NCBI GenBank assembly: GCA_020852035.1
Contig: JADZBR010000252.1
Coordinates: forward strand, 1-16,078
Length of the DNA: 16,078 nt
Direction: 5' to 3'
From: Caulobacteraceae bacterium
Lineage (GTDB): Bacteria > Pseudomonadota > Alphaproteobacteria > Caulobacterales > Caulobacteraceae
Positions within the stretch are counted from its first letter, which is position 1; every line of letters begins with the position of its first letter. The notes under the pieces are model-generated. The model ran no database searches. It saw only the letters and a program-made list of their open reading frames with translations, and was not told the DNA's origin. The position numbers and the translations under genes were made by a program. Shown in pieces: positions 1-5,917 of this stretch.

Positions 1-1
1 C

Positions 2-187
2 GCCGTCTGCGTGCTGCCCGAGGTGCTGATCGCCGAGACCGGTGTTCCCTTCTACCTCGGCGGCACGTCGCTGCTCATCGTCGTCAGCGTGACGATGGAT
101 ACGGTCGCTCAGATCCAGAGCCACTTGCTCGCCCACCAGTACGAGGGCCTGATCAAGAAGTCGAAACTGCGGGGTGGTCGTAAGTAG
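2..187 (+). CDS. secY: Protein translocase subunit SecY, C-terminal fragment
   Basis: This is the last 61 residues of SecY, the central membrane channel subunit of the Sec translocon; the gene begins outside the window. The open frame reads in phase from base 2 to a TAG at 185-187. It contains the conserved end of the family: a short Phe-Tyr-Leu-Gly-Gly-Thr-Ser turn, the last transmembrane helix (LLIVVSVTMDTVAQIQSHLL) and the cytoplasmic tail HQYEGLIKK ending in basic residues. adk follows 54 bp downstream on the same strand, the usual secY-adk order at the end of the spc operon. The identification rests on the family signature and on this neighbourhood. Nothing looks broken; only the left part is missing. 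Confidence 0.93.
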   Translation, partial: AVCVLPEVLIAETGVPFYLGGTSLLIVVSVTMDTVAQIQSHLLAHQYEGLIKKSKLRGGRK

Positions 188-241
188 ACCGCGAGTTCGG
201 GAGGCGTTCCGGCGAAAGATCGGGGCGAGGGGAGACTTCGG

Positions 242-808
242 ATGAATCTGATCCTGTTCGGCCCGCCGGGGTGCGGCAAGGGCACCCAGGCCAAGCGTCT
301 CGTTGACGAGCGCGGCATGGTGCAGCTCTCGACGGGCGACATGCTGCGGGCGGCCATCGCCTCGGGCTCCGAACTCGGGGAACGGGTCAAGGGCGTGCTG
401 GCGCGGGGCGACCTGGTCTCGGACGAGATCGTCATCGCCCTGATCGAGGAACGCCTGCCGGAGGCGGAAGCCGCGGGCGGCGCCATCTTCGATGGCTTCC
501 CGCGCACCGTGGCCCAGGCCGAGGCGCTTGATTCGATGCTGGCCGGTCGCGGTCAGAAGATCGATGTCGTGCTGCGGCTGCTGGTGGATGAGCCGGTCCT
601 GCTGGAGCGGGTCACCGGCCGGTTCGAACAACAGGGCCGACCGGATGACAATCCGGAGACCTTCAAGACCCGCCTGGGGGCCTACAACGCCCAGACGGCG
701 CCGCTGCTCCCCTATTACGAAGGGCAGGGCAAACTCAAAGCCGTTGACGGCATGGGCTCGATGGAAGCGGTTTCCGCCGCCATCGCCTCCGCGCTCGAGA
801 CGATCTGA
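242..808 (+). CDS. adk: Adenylate kinase (short form without the large LID)
   Basis: Cytoplasmic enzyme that interconverts ATP + AMP and 2 ADP. The 188-residue protein shows the P-loop GPPGCGKGT (7-15), the AMP-binding STGDMLRAAI (30-39), DGFPRT (84-89), and the arginine-rich region with R123, R127, R133, DDN (135-137) and R144. It lacks the roughly 27-residue zinc/LID insertion of E. coli-type enzymes, as is normal for many alphaproteobacterial short adenylate kinases. The P-loop has Cys where Ala is more common, which should be tolerated. The ATG at 242 is preceded by a strong Shine-Dalgarno sequence GAGGGGAG (227-234), 7 nt upstream. It is probably cotranscribed with secY, and a stem-loop lies just after its stop. 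Confidence 0.97.
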   Translation: MNLILFGPPGCGKGTQAKRLVDERGMVQLSTGDMLRAAIASGSELGERVKGVLARGDLVSDEIVIALIEERLPEAEAAGGAIFDGFPRTVAQAEALDSMLAGRGQKIDVVLRLLVDEPVLLERVTGRFEQQGRPDDNPETFKTRLGAYNAQTAPLLPYYEGQGKLKAVDGMGSMEAVSAAIASALETI

Positions 809-814
809 TTGCTG

Positions 815-846
815 GCCGGATAGGTTGAAAATCAACCGTATCCGGC
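815..846 (+). terminator. Stem-loop directly after adk, possible terminator
   Basis: The arms GCCGGATA (815-822) and TATCCGGC (839-846) pair exactly. They continue inward as GGTTGA (823-828) with TCAACC (832-837), with one bulged G (838) and an AAA loop. It starts 6 nt after the adk stop and ends just before the rpsM -35 element, where a terminator or processing signal for the secY-adk transcript would sit. There is no following T-tract, so intrinsic termination is not assured; an RNA-processing or stabilising role is equally possible. Confidence 0.5.
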
Positions 847-847
847 A

Positions 848-875
848 TTGACGGCGGCGCACCGATCCCTATAAC
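848..875 (+). promoter_or_regulatory. Housekeeping promoter of rpsM-rpsK-rpoA-rplQ
   Basis: TTGACG (848-853) and TATAAC (870-875) are separated by 16 bp, close to the sigma-70 consensus. In the form described for Caulobacter housekeeping sigma (TTGaCgS, 10-14 nt, GCTANAWC) the match is TTGACGG, 13 nt, CCTATAAC, with one mismatch in the -10 box. Transcription would start near 882, giving an rpsM leader of about 115 nt. The -10 element lies inside an 8-bp dyad (857-882). The assignment is by consensus only. Confidence 0.72.
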
Positions 876-882
876 GGTGCGC
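857..882. promoter_or_regulatory. 8-bp dyad surrounding the rpsM -10 element
   Basis: GCGCACCG (857-864) and CGGTGCGC (875-882) are perfect inverted repeats with a 10-nt spacer that carries most of the -10 box. If the predicted start point near 882 is right, the dyad is not in the rpsM transcript and could act as DNA, like an operator. In read-through RNA from adk it could instead fold as a hairpin. The repeat is seen directly; the role is inferred. Confidence 0.4.
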
Positions 883-998
883 TTCCGCGAAAGGCGCGAC
901 TCCCGCGTCGGCTCGAAGTGCAAGCTTAGAGCCGGTGTGATGGTCGCGTTCCGTTTTGCGCGTGCGTCCTACAGGGCGCGATAAAAGAGAGATTAGGC

Positions 999-1367
999 GT
1001 GGCCCGTATCGCAGGCGTCAATATTCCGACGAACAAGCGCGTAGTGATCGCGCTTCAATACATCCATGGCATCGGCCAGAAGTCCGCCAAGGACATCGTC
1101 GCCAAGGTGGGCATCGAAGACGCCCGCCGGGTGAACCAGCTGACCGACGCCGAGGTCCTGCAGATCCGTGAAGCGATCGACAAGGACTTCACCGTCGAGG
1201 GCGACCTGCGCCGTGAGACGTCGACCACCATCAAGCGTCTGATGGACCTGGCCTGCTACCGCGGCCTGCGTCACCGCAAGGGCCTCCCGGTCCGCGGTCA
1301 GCGCACGCACACGAACGCCCGCACCCGCAAGGGTCCGGCCAAGCCGATCGCCGGCAAGAAGAAGTAA
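999..1367 (+). CDS. rpsM: 30S ribosomal protein S13
   Basis: S13 is a head protein of the 30S subunit that contacts S19, the P-site tRNA and the 50S subunit through inter-subunit bridges. The 122-residue product opens with ARIAGVNIP and has the helix-two-turns-helix region HGIGQKSAKDI, the ETSTTIKRLMDLACYRGLRHR segment split over two helices, and the typical basic tail GLPVRGQRTHTNARTRKGP. The start is a GTG at 999; no in-frame ATG gives the conserved N-terminus, and a purine-rich AAAAGAGAGAT tract lies just upstream. It is the first gene after the promoter at 848-875 and is 12 nt from rpsK. Confidence 0.97.
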   Translation: MARIAGVNIPTNKRVVIALQYIHGIGQKSAKDIVAKVGIEDARRVNQLTDAEVLQIREAIDKDFTVEGDLRRETSTTIKRLMDLACYRGLRHRKGLPVRGQRTHTNARTRKGPAKPIAGKKK

Positions 1368-1379
1368 GAGAGAGCCTCG

Positions 1380-1769
1380 ATGGCCAAGGAACCGGCTCGC
1401 GTCAAAAAGCGCGAACGCAAGAACATCACCTCGGGCGTGGCGCACGTGAACGCCTCGTTCAACAACACCCTGATCACCATCACCGACGCCCAGGGGAACA
1501 CCATCTCCTGGTCCAGCGCCGGCGCGATGGGCTTCAAGGGCTCGCGCAAGTCGACCCCGTACGCGGCCCAGATGGCCGCAGAGGACGCCGGCAAGAAGGC
1601 CGCCGAGCATGGCGTGAAGACCCTCGAAGTGAACGTCTCCGGCCCCGGCTCCGGCCGCGAATCGGCCCTGCGCGCGCTGCAGGCCGCCGGCATGACGATC
1701 ACCACTATCCGTGACGTGACTCCGATCCCACATAACGGCTGCCGCCCGCCCAAGCGTCGGCGCGTCTAG
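1380..1769 (+). CDS. rpsK: 30S ribosomal protein S11
   Basis: S11 forms part of the 30S platform and helps shape the mRNA exit region. The 129-residue protein has the family core ITSGVAHVNASFNNTLIT, the GNTISWSSAGAMGFKGSRKSTPYAAQ region (in two adjacent stretches), VSGPGSGRESALRAL, and the invariant C-terminus DVTPIPHNGCRPPKRRRV. Length and ends are normal. It follows rpsM by 12 nt with a GAGAGAG purine tract as ribosome site. As in other Alphaproteobacteria, rpsD does not follow; rpoA does, after an 81-nt gap with a stem-loop. Confidence 0.97.
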   Translation: MAKEPARVKKRERKNITSGVAHVNASFNNTLITITDAQGNTISWSSAGAMGFKGSRKSTPYAAQMAAEDAGKKAAEHGVKTLEVNVSGPGSGRESALRALQAAGMTITTIRDVTPIPHNGCRPPKRRRV

Positions 1770-1798
1770 TACCCCGCGTAGACATTCCGCACCCCCCT

Positions 1799-1822
1799 CC
1801 CGGCTGCTGACGAGCGGCCGGG
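1799..1822 (+). other. Stem-loop between rpsK and rpoA
   Basis: CCCGGCTGCT (1799-1808) pairs with AGCGGCCGGG (1813-1822) around a GACG tetraloop; one of the ten pairs is a T-G wobble. No T-tract follows, so it is not a standard terminator. It lies within the operon, 29 nt before the rpoA start, and may modulate read-through, RNA stability or rpoA translation. The function is not shown by sequence. Confidence 0.45.
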
Positions 1823-1850
1823 TTCCTGCGTTTCAAGGACCCGCCCATCC

Positions 1851-2867
1851 GTGATCGAACGTAACTGGAACGAGCTCATCCGCCCCGAGAAGCCGCAGAT
1901 CGAGACCGGCGCCGACGCCAGCCGCAAGGCCCGCATCGTCGCCGAGCCCCTCGAGCGCGGCTTTGGCGTGACGCTCGGCAACTCCCTCCGCCGCGTCCTC
2001 CTCTCCTCGCTGCAAGGCGCCGCCGTGACGGCGATGCAGATCGACGGCGTGGTGCACGAATTCTCCTCGCTCGAAGGCGTGCGTGAAGACGTCGTCGATA
2101 TCGTGCTGAACGTGAAGCAGCTCGCGCTGCGCATGCACGCCGAAGGCCCCAAGCGCATGACCCTGCGCGCCAAGGGTCCGGGCGAAGTCACCGCCAGCCA
2201 GATCGATGCGCCCAGCGACATCGAGATTCTCAACGGCGACCACGTGCTCTGCACCCTGGACGACGGCGCAGAGATCCGCATCGAGTTCACGGTCAACAAC
2301 GGCAAGGGCTATGTCCCGGCCGAGCACAACCGTCCGGAAGACGCCCCGATCGGCCTGATCGCCGTCGACAGCCTGTTCTCGCCGGTCAAGCGCGTCGCCG
2401 ACCGTGTCGAGCCGACCCGCCAGGGCCAGAGCCTCGACTACGACAAGCTGATCATGGAGATCGAAACCAACGGCGCGGTCACGCCGGTGGACGCGGTGGC
2501 CTACGCCGCCCGCATCCTGCAGGACCAGCTGCAGATCTTCATCACCTTCGAAGAGCCCAAGAAGAAGGTGGCCGACGAGGCCAAGCCGGACCTGCCGTTC
2601 AACCCGGCGCTGCTGAAGAAGGTCGACGAACTGGAGCTCTCGGTCCGCTCGGCCAACTGCCTGAAGAACGACAACATCGTCTACATCGGCGACCTCATCC
2701 AGAAGACCGAGGCGGAGATGCTCCGCACGCCGAACTTCGGCCGCAAGTCCCTGAACGAAATCAAGGAAGTGCTGGCGAACATGAACCTGCACCTGGGCAT
2801 GGACGTCGCCAACTGGCCGCCGGAAAACATCGACGACCTGGCCAAGAAGTTCGAAGACCAGATGTAA
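1851..2867 (+). CDS. rpoA: DNA-directed RNA polymerase alpha subunit
   Basis: The alpha subunit dimerises to nucleate RNA polymerase assembly and contacts upstream promoter DNA and activators through its C-terminal domain. The 338-residue product shows the N-terminal assembly domain, including GFGVTLGNSLRRVLLSSLQG, and then the linker and C-terminal domain from about residue 250. The C-terminal domain keeps ELSVRSANCLKNDNI, with R266 in the place of E. coli R265, and the NFGRKSLNEIKEVL helix (from 295). Length is typical for Alphaproteobacteria. The start is a GTG at 1851, with AAGGA about 10 nt upstream. rplQ follows after a 151-nt gap. Confidence 0.98.
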   Translation: MIERNWNELIRPEKPQIETGADASRKARIVAEPLERGFGVTLGNSLRRVLLSSLQGAAVTAMQIDGVVHEFSSLEGVREDVVDIVLNVKQLALRMHAEGPKRMTLRAKGPGEVTASQIDAPSDIEILNGDHVLCTLDDGAEIRIEFTVNNGKGYVPAEHNRPEDAPIGLIAVDSLFSPVKRVADRVEPTRQGQSLDYDKLIMEIETNGAVTPVDAVAYAARILQDQLQIFITFEEPKKKVADEAKPDLPFNPALLKKVDELELSVRSANCLKNDNIVYIGDLIQKTEAEMLRTPNFGRKSLNEIKEVLANMNLHLGMDVANWPPENIDDLAKKFEDQM

Positions 2868-2885
2868 GACCTACCCTGCGCCTTT

Positions 2886-2932
2886 CCGGGCCGCCTTGCG
2901 CGGCTCGGGTCCGTCGATCCCGCGACAGCGGG
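2886..2932 (+). other. Two stem-loops in the rpoA-rplQ gap
   Basis: CCGGGCCGC (2886-2894) pairs with GCGGCTCGG (2900-2908) around a CTTGC loop, with one G-T wobble. A second small stem, CCCGC (2919-2923) with GCGGG (2928-2932), closes a GACA loop. Both are in the 151-nt gap between rpoA and rplQ, which is long for this operon. No T-tract follows. They may be partial terminators or processing sites; I saw no convincing separate promoter for rplQ. Confidence 0.35.
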
Positions 2933-3018
2933 GGAGGGCCCCGGCGCTTCGTTCTGACCCGGTCGGGACTGGCCGGGATGGTGATGATCGGCGCTAACTG
3001 CGCCTAGGAGAGAAGAAA

Positions 3019-3435
3019 ATGCGTCACGGCAAAGCCCACCGCAAACTGGGTCGCACGACCGCCCACCGGACCGCGATGTTCGCCAACATGTCGGCGAGCC
3101 TCATCAAGCACGAGCAGATCGTCACCACCCTGCCGAAGGCCAAGGAACTGCGGCCCTTCGTCGAGAAGCTGGTCACGCTCGCCAAGCGCGGCGACCTGCA
3201 CGCCCGCCGCCAGGCCATCAGCCAGGTCCGCGACGTGGATCAGGTCGGCAAGCTCTTTTCGACCCTCGGCCCGCGCTACAAGGACCGCAACGGCGGCTAC
3301 CTGCGCGTCCTGAAGGCCGGCTTCCGTCACGGCGACAACGCCCCGATGGCGGTCATCGAGTTCGTCGACCGCGACGAGAGCGAGAAGGGCAAGGATTCGG
3401 GCCCGGTGCAGAACGTCGGCTTCGGCGACGAATAG
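3019..3435 (+). CDS. rplQ: 50S ribosomal protein L17
   Basis: L17 is a 50S protein near the peptide exit tunnel. The 138-residue protein has the signature start MRHGKAHRKLGRTTAHRTAM, then ANMSASLIKHEQIVTTLPKA, AKELRPFVEKLVTLAKRGDL and the end of the fold, GYLRVLKAGFRHGDNAPMAVIEFVDR. An acidic/Gly-rich tail of about 20 residues follows, common in this class. The ATG at 3019 is preceded by TAGGAG (3005-3010), 8 nt upstream. It is the last gene of the alpha operon and is followed 24 nt later by a strong terminator. Confidence 0.97.
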   Translation: MRHGKAHRKLGRTTAHRTAMFANMSASLIKHEQIVTTLPKAKELRPFVEKLVTLAKRGDLHARRQAISQVRDVDQVGKLFSTLGPRYKDRNGGYLRVLKAGFRHGDNAPMAVIEFVDRDESEKGKDSGPVQNVGFGDE

Positions 3436-3459
3436 GCCGTCCCGCACCTTCAGAGTTTC

Positions 3460-3489
3460 AAAAGCCCCGGACAACCTCCGGGGCTTTTT
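3460..3489 (+). terminator. Intrinsic terminator of the alpha operon
   Basis: AAAAGCCCCGG (3460-3470) pairs with CCGGGGCTTTT (3478-3488) around the loop ACAACCT, and the 3' arm ends in a run of five T (3485-3489). This is a textbook rho-independent terminator 24 nt after the rplQ stop. The A-tract on the other side means it may also work on the opposite strand. Confidence 0.93.
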
Positions 3490-3494
3490 CGTTT

Positions 3495-3652
3495 CCTTCT
3501 CCCCTTGCGGGAGAAGGTGGCGCGAAGCGCCGGATGAGGGGTCTCGCAGACCTCACAGCCGCACCCGGCCGCTCCGCTTTCGCGGCGGACATCATCTTCG
3601 ACCCCTTATCCGTCTCGCTGCGCGAGCCACCTTCTCCCGCAAGGGGAGAAGG
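3495..3652. repeat. Large inverted repeat, REP/BIME-like, copy 1
   Basis: Two outer modules in opposite orientation, 3495-3517 and 3630-3652, each form a hairpin: CCTTCTCCC, 5-nt loop, GGGAGAAGG. The left module continues with GTGGCGCGAAGCGCCGGATG and AGGGGT (to about 3541); the right arm from 3601 is the imperfect reverse complement of that stretch. The middle (about 3542-3600) is less symmetric. The element lies between the alpha-operon terminator and the VOC genes and resembles the short palindromic repeats scattered between genes in Caulobacterales. A related copy is at 8650-8786. It encodes no protein I can support. In RNA it would fold into a long cruciform-like structure. Confidence 0.8.
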
Positions 3653-3659
3653 ACATCGC

Positions 3660-3689
3660 TTGACCATATAATTCACGTGTGCGTTAAAT
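3660..3689 (+). promoter_or_regulatory. Possible promoter for the VOC-cupin-ArsR-SRPBCC set
   Basis: This is the only AT-rich stretch of the region. TTGACC (3660-3665) is followed after 18 bp by TTAAAT (3684-3689), a modest -35/-10 pair. An exact TATAAT also occurs at 3667-3672 but has no good -35 at 16-18 bp upstream, where the inverted repeat ends. One of the two is a likely start signal for the gene at 3719. The choice cannot be made from sequence alone. Confidence 0.38.
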
Positions 3690-3718
3690 AAATAACCGCG
3701 ATCCGCAGAGAGCCCCGC

Positions 3719-4198
3719 ATGCCGCCCGCCAAGCCCGCCATCATGCCGACGGTGTTCTACCGCGACCCCATCGCCGCCCTCCGCTGGCTGGAGGCCGCCT
3801 TCGGCTTCGAGACCACAAGCCTGGTCACCGACGCCGACGGCCGCGTCGGCTATTCGGAGATGGCCTACCTCGGCTGCGCTATCAGCGTCGGCGGCGAATG
3901 GTCCGGCCCGCAGCTCGGCGGCGGCGCGTTGAAGAGCCCGGCCTCGCTGAACGGCGTCGGCACCCAGTTCATCTGGATCGAGCTGCCTGACGGCCTCGAC
4001 GCTCATTGCGAGCGCGCCAGGGCCGCCGGCGCCCGCATTCCCGATGAACCCTCTGAACAGTTCTACGGCGCGCGCACCTACCGCGCCCTCGATCCCGAAG
4101 GCCACGTCTGGAACTTCCGGCAGTGGACCCGCGAGGTCCCGTTGGCCGAGCAGGAGGCCGCCACCGGCCTTTCCTTCCGCACCAGCCTGGAGGGCTGA
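3719..4198 (+). CDS. VOC family (glyoxalase/bleomycin-resistance fold) protein, first of a tandem pair
   Basis: A 159-residue single-domain protein of the vicinal oxygen chelate superfamily, of the PhnB-like/glyoxalase type. Seen: TVFYRDPIAALRWLEAAFGF (11-30), the strand around YSEMAY with E47, the helix DAHCERARAAGA (94-105), QFYGART (114-120) and the terminal DPEGHVWNF (125-133) with E127. Members either bind a metal and transform small molecules or bind and sequester them; the substrate cannot be told here. The ATG at 3719 has a GAGAG tract about 6 nt upstream; an internal Met at residue 9 is less likely. The next gene starts after 2 nt and encodes a clear paralogue, so the pair arose by tandem duplication and is cotranscribed. 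Confidence 0.85.
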   Translation: MPPAKPAIMPTVFYRDPIAALRWLEAAFGFETTSLVTDADGRVGYSEMAYLGCAISVGGEWSGPQLGGGALKSPASLNGVGTQFIWIELPDGLDAHCERARAAGARIPDEPSEQFYGARTYRALDPEGHVWNFRQWTREVPLAEQEAATGLSFRTSLEG

Positions 4199-4200
4199 GC

Positions 4201-4665
4201 ATGTCCGACCAAGACCATTCCCCACCCGGATTCGCCTCGGCGGTTTGCTACCGCGATCCGGCGGCTGCCTTGAAATGGTTGGAGGGCGCCTTCGGCTTCG
4301 AGCCGTTCATGGTCATCACCACGCCGAACGGCCAGCTGGCCCACTCGGAGATGCGCTATCGGACGGGCCGGGTGATGGTCGGCAGCGAGTGGTCCGACGA
4401 CCACAAGAGCCCCGCGTCGATCGGCGGCAAGAACACCCAGACCGTCCATACCCAGCTGGACGAGGACCTGGACGCCCATTGCGAACGCGCGCGGGCGGCC
4501 GGCGCCGAGATCCTCGCCGAGCCGGAGGACCAGTTCTACGGCGACCGCACCTATCGCGCCCGCGACCCGGAAGGCCACATCTGGACCTTCAGCCGCACCG
4601 TGAAGGTGATGACCCGCGAAGAGTGGGATGCGGCCGGAGGGTTCATCACCAAGGATCGCCTGTGA
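4201..4665 (+). CDS. VOC family protein, second of a tandem pair
   Basis: A 154-residue VOC-fold protein, paralogous to the one just upstream. Shared blocks are CYRDPAAALKWLEGAFGFEP (16-35), HSEMRY (48-53), GSEWS, the helix DAHCERARAAGAEI, QFYGDRTYRARDPEGHIWTF (111-130) and a C-terminal REEWDAAGGF tail. It differs from its neighbour in having His at 48 beside the conserved Glu, and in the tail. I chose the ATG at 4201, 2 nt after the upstream stop, because GGAGGG (4189-4194) precedes it by 6 nt; a longer reading from 4123 would overlap the upstream gene by 76 nt and add residues foreign to the family. Function is probably small-molecule binding or conversion, substrate unknown. Confidence 0.85.
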   Translation: MSDQDHSPPGFASAVCYRDPAAALKWLEGAFGFEPFMVITTPNGQLAHSEMRYRTGRVMVGSEWSDDHKSPASIGGKNTQTVHTQLDEDLDAHCERARAAGAEILAEPEDQFYGDRTYRARDPEGHIWTFSRTVKVMTREEWDAAGGFITKDRL

Positions 4666-4726
4666 CGCCGGACGACTTGCATCAAGCGGCCCGCGGCGGC
4701 TGCCCGAACCCACTGGAATCCACCCG

Positions 4727-5113
4727 ATGAGCGGCCACGCCTATGATCTGGAGACCACCTACCTCTCGCTGGCCGCGGACGGCGAGGTGGCCGAACTGCC
4801 GGTCGGGCCGGACTTCTGGGAGACGATCGGCTCCAACCCGAAGCTGCGCGGCGCCCTGGTCAGCGCCTACCGCATGGACGCCGACTGGACCTCCTGGGAG
4901 ATGCACCCGCACGGCGACGAGGTGCTGATCTTGCTCGAGGGGCGCGCGACCATGATCCTCGACCAAGACGGCGCCGAGCACCGCGGCGAGATGTCCGCCG
5001 GCTCGACGCTGGTGGTCCCCGCCGGCGCCTGGCACCGCGCCATCGTGCCCGAGCCTTGCCGCCTGATGGTCATCACTTTCGGCGAAGGCACCCAGCACCG
5101 CCCCGTCGCATGA
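4727..5113 (+). CDS. Small single-domain cupin protein
   Basis: A 128-residue one-barrel cupin. Motif 1 is visible as WEMHPHGDEVLILLEG with H60, H62 and E65, and motif 2 as AGSTLVVPAGAWHRA with H103, so the usual three-His/one-Glu metal site is present. Cupins of this size can be dioxygenases, isomerases or ligand-binding proteins; this one cannot be resolved further. The ATG at 4727 starts the conserved part; the Shine-Dalgarno region is weak (GGAA around 4716). A longer reading from 4628 overlaps the VOC gene and lacks family similarity. The stop overlaps the next start as ATGA (5110-5113), so translation is probably coupled to the ArsR-type gene. Confidence 0.83.
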   Translation: MSGHAYDLETTYLSLAADGEVAELPVGPDFWETIGSNPKLRGALVSAYRMDADWTSWEMHPHGDEVLILLEGRATMILDQDGAEHRGEMSAGSTLVVPAGAWHRAIVPEPCRLMVITFGEGTQHRPVA

Positions 5114-5433
5114 GCGCCGCCCTCGACCGCACCCTCTCGGCCCTGGCCGACCCGCACCGCCGCCAGGTGGTCGAACTCCTGCGCCAGCAGCCGCGCCCGG
5201 CCGGCGAACTCGCCCGCGCCGTCGGCATGAGCCCGCCGGCGCTCTCCCGCCACCTGAAGACCCTGCGCGCCTGCGGCCTCGTCGAGGAGCAGCCCGGCCC
5301 CTTCGACGCCCGCGTGCGCGTCTATTCCCTGAGGCCCGAACCGATGGTCCATCTCCTGCGCTGGCTCGAAGAGACCGAGCGGATGTGGAGCGAGCAGCTC
5401 CTGGCCTTCAAGAAGCACCTCGAAGCCGAATGA
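5110..5433 (+). CDS. ArsR-family winged-helix transcriptional regulator
   Basis: A 107-residue DNA-binding protein. The winged helix-turn-helix covers about residues 8-75: LSALADPHRRQVVELL, then AGELARAVGMSPPALSRHLK (31-50) with recognition helix SPPALSRHL, then TLRACGLVEE and the wing DARVRVYSLR. The metal-binding ELCVCDL-type motif of classical ArsR is missing and only one Cys (C55) is present, so this belongs to the non-metal branch that is often paired with SRPBCC/AHSA1 genes. It overlaps the cupin upstream (ATGA) and the SRPBCC gene downstream (ATGA at 5430-5433). By family habit it may repress its own operon, but I see no proven operator. Confidence 0.9.
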   Translation: MSAALDRTLSALADPHRRQVVELLRQQPRPAGELARAVGMSPPALSRHLKTLRACGLVEEQPGPFDARVRVYSLRPEPMVHLLRWLEETERMWSEQLLAFKKHLEAE

Positions 5434-5903
5434 AGGGCGCGTCCAAGGTCTTCATCGCCCTGCGGGTGAAGGCGTCGCCCGAGCGCGCGTTCGAGGCGTT
5501 CACGCGCGAGATCGGCGCCTGGTGGCGGCCGAACGGGCTCTTTCAGACCACGCCGCGCGCGCCCGGCCTGCTGGCCTTTGAGGGCGGGAAGGGCGGCCGG
5601 CTCATCGAGACACTGGAAAGCGGCAAGGTCTTCGAGATCGGCAAGGTGCTCGCCTGGGAGCCGCCGGCGCGGCTGATGTTTTCCTGGCGCCAGGCCAACT
5701 TCCCGCCGGATCTTGCGACCGAAGTCGAAGTCATCTTCACCGCGGTCGGCGAGGAGACGCGCGTCTCCGTCGAGCACCGCGGCTTCGACGCCGTGCCCGA
5801 GGGCGCCGCCCGCCACGGCTTTCCCGACAGCGCGCTTTTGCAGCGGCTGGCGGAGTGGTGGCGCGACCTGCTTTCGTCCTACAATCGCGTCCTGACCGAC
5901 TAG
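5430..5903 (+). CDS. SRPBCC/AHSA1-domain protein
   Basis: A 157-residue START-like (AHSA1, activator of Hsp90 ATPase homologue 1-like) protein. Typical features are VFIALRVKASPERAFEAFT at the N-terminus, the WWRPN segment, GGRLIETLESGKVFEIGKVL, AWEPPARLMFSWR, the strand EVEVIFTAVGEETRVSVEH, and the C-terminal helix SALLQRLAEWWRDLLSSY. This fold forms a deep hydrophobic pocket for small ligands. Such genes are commonly found directly after an ArsR-type regulator, as here with a 4-nt ATGA overlap, which supports a regulator-partner pair; the ligand is unknown. I chose the ATG at 5430 because it gives the overlap and the family N-terminus. Confidence 0.88.
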   Translation: MKGASKVFIALRVKASPERAFEAFTREIGAWWRPNGLFQTTPRAPGLLAFEGGKGGRLIETLESGKVFEIGKVLAWEPPARLMFSWRQANFPPDLATEVEVIFTAVGEETRVSVEHRGFDAVPEGAARHGFPDSALLQRLAEWWRDLLSSYNRVLTD

Positions 5904-5917
5904 GGGGAAACGGCGAG

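Noticed and set aside
848..998. Riboswitch or S4-type translational regulator RNA in the rpsM leader
   Set aside because: I could not draw a conserved leader pseudoknot after the predicted start. The visible dyad lies mostly upstream of it, and rpsD is absent from this operon.
3495..3652. CRISPR array or insertion sequence in the alpha operon-VOC gap
   Set aside because: There is one pair of opposed modules, not regularly spaced direct repeats, and no transposase is encoded there.
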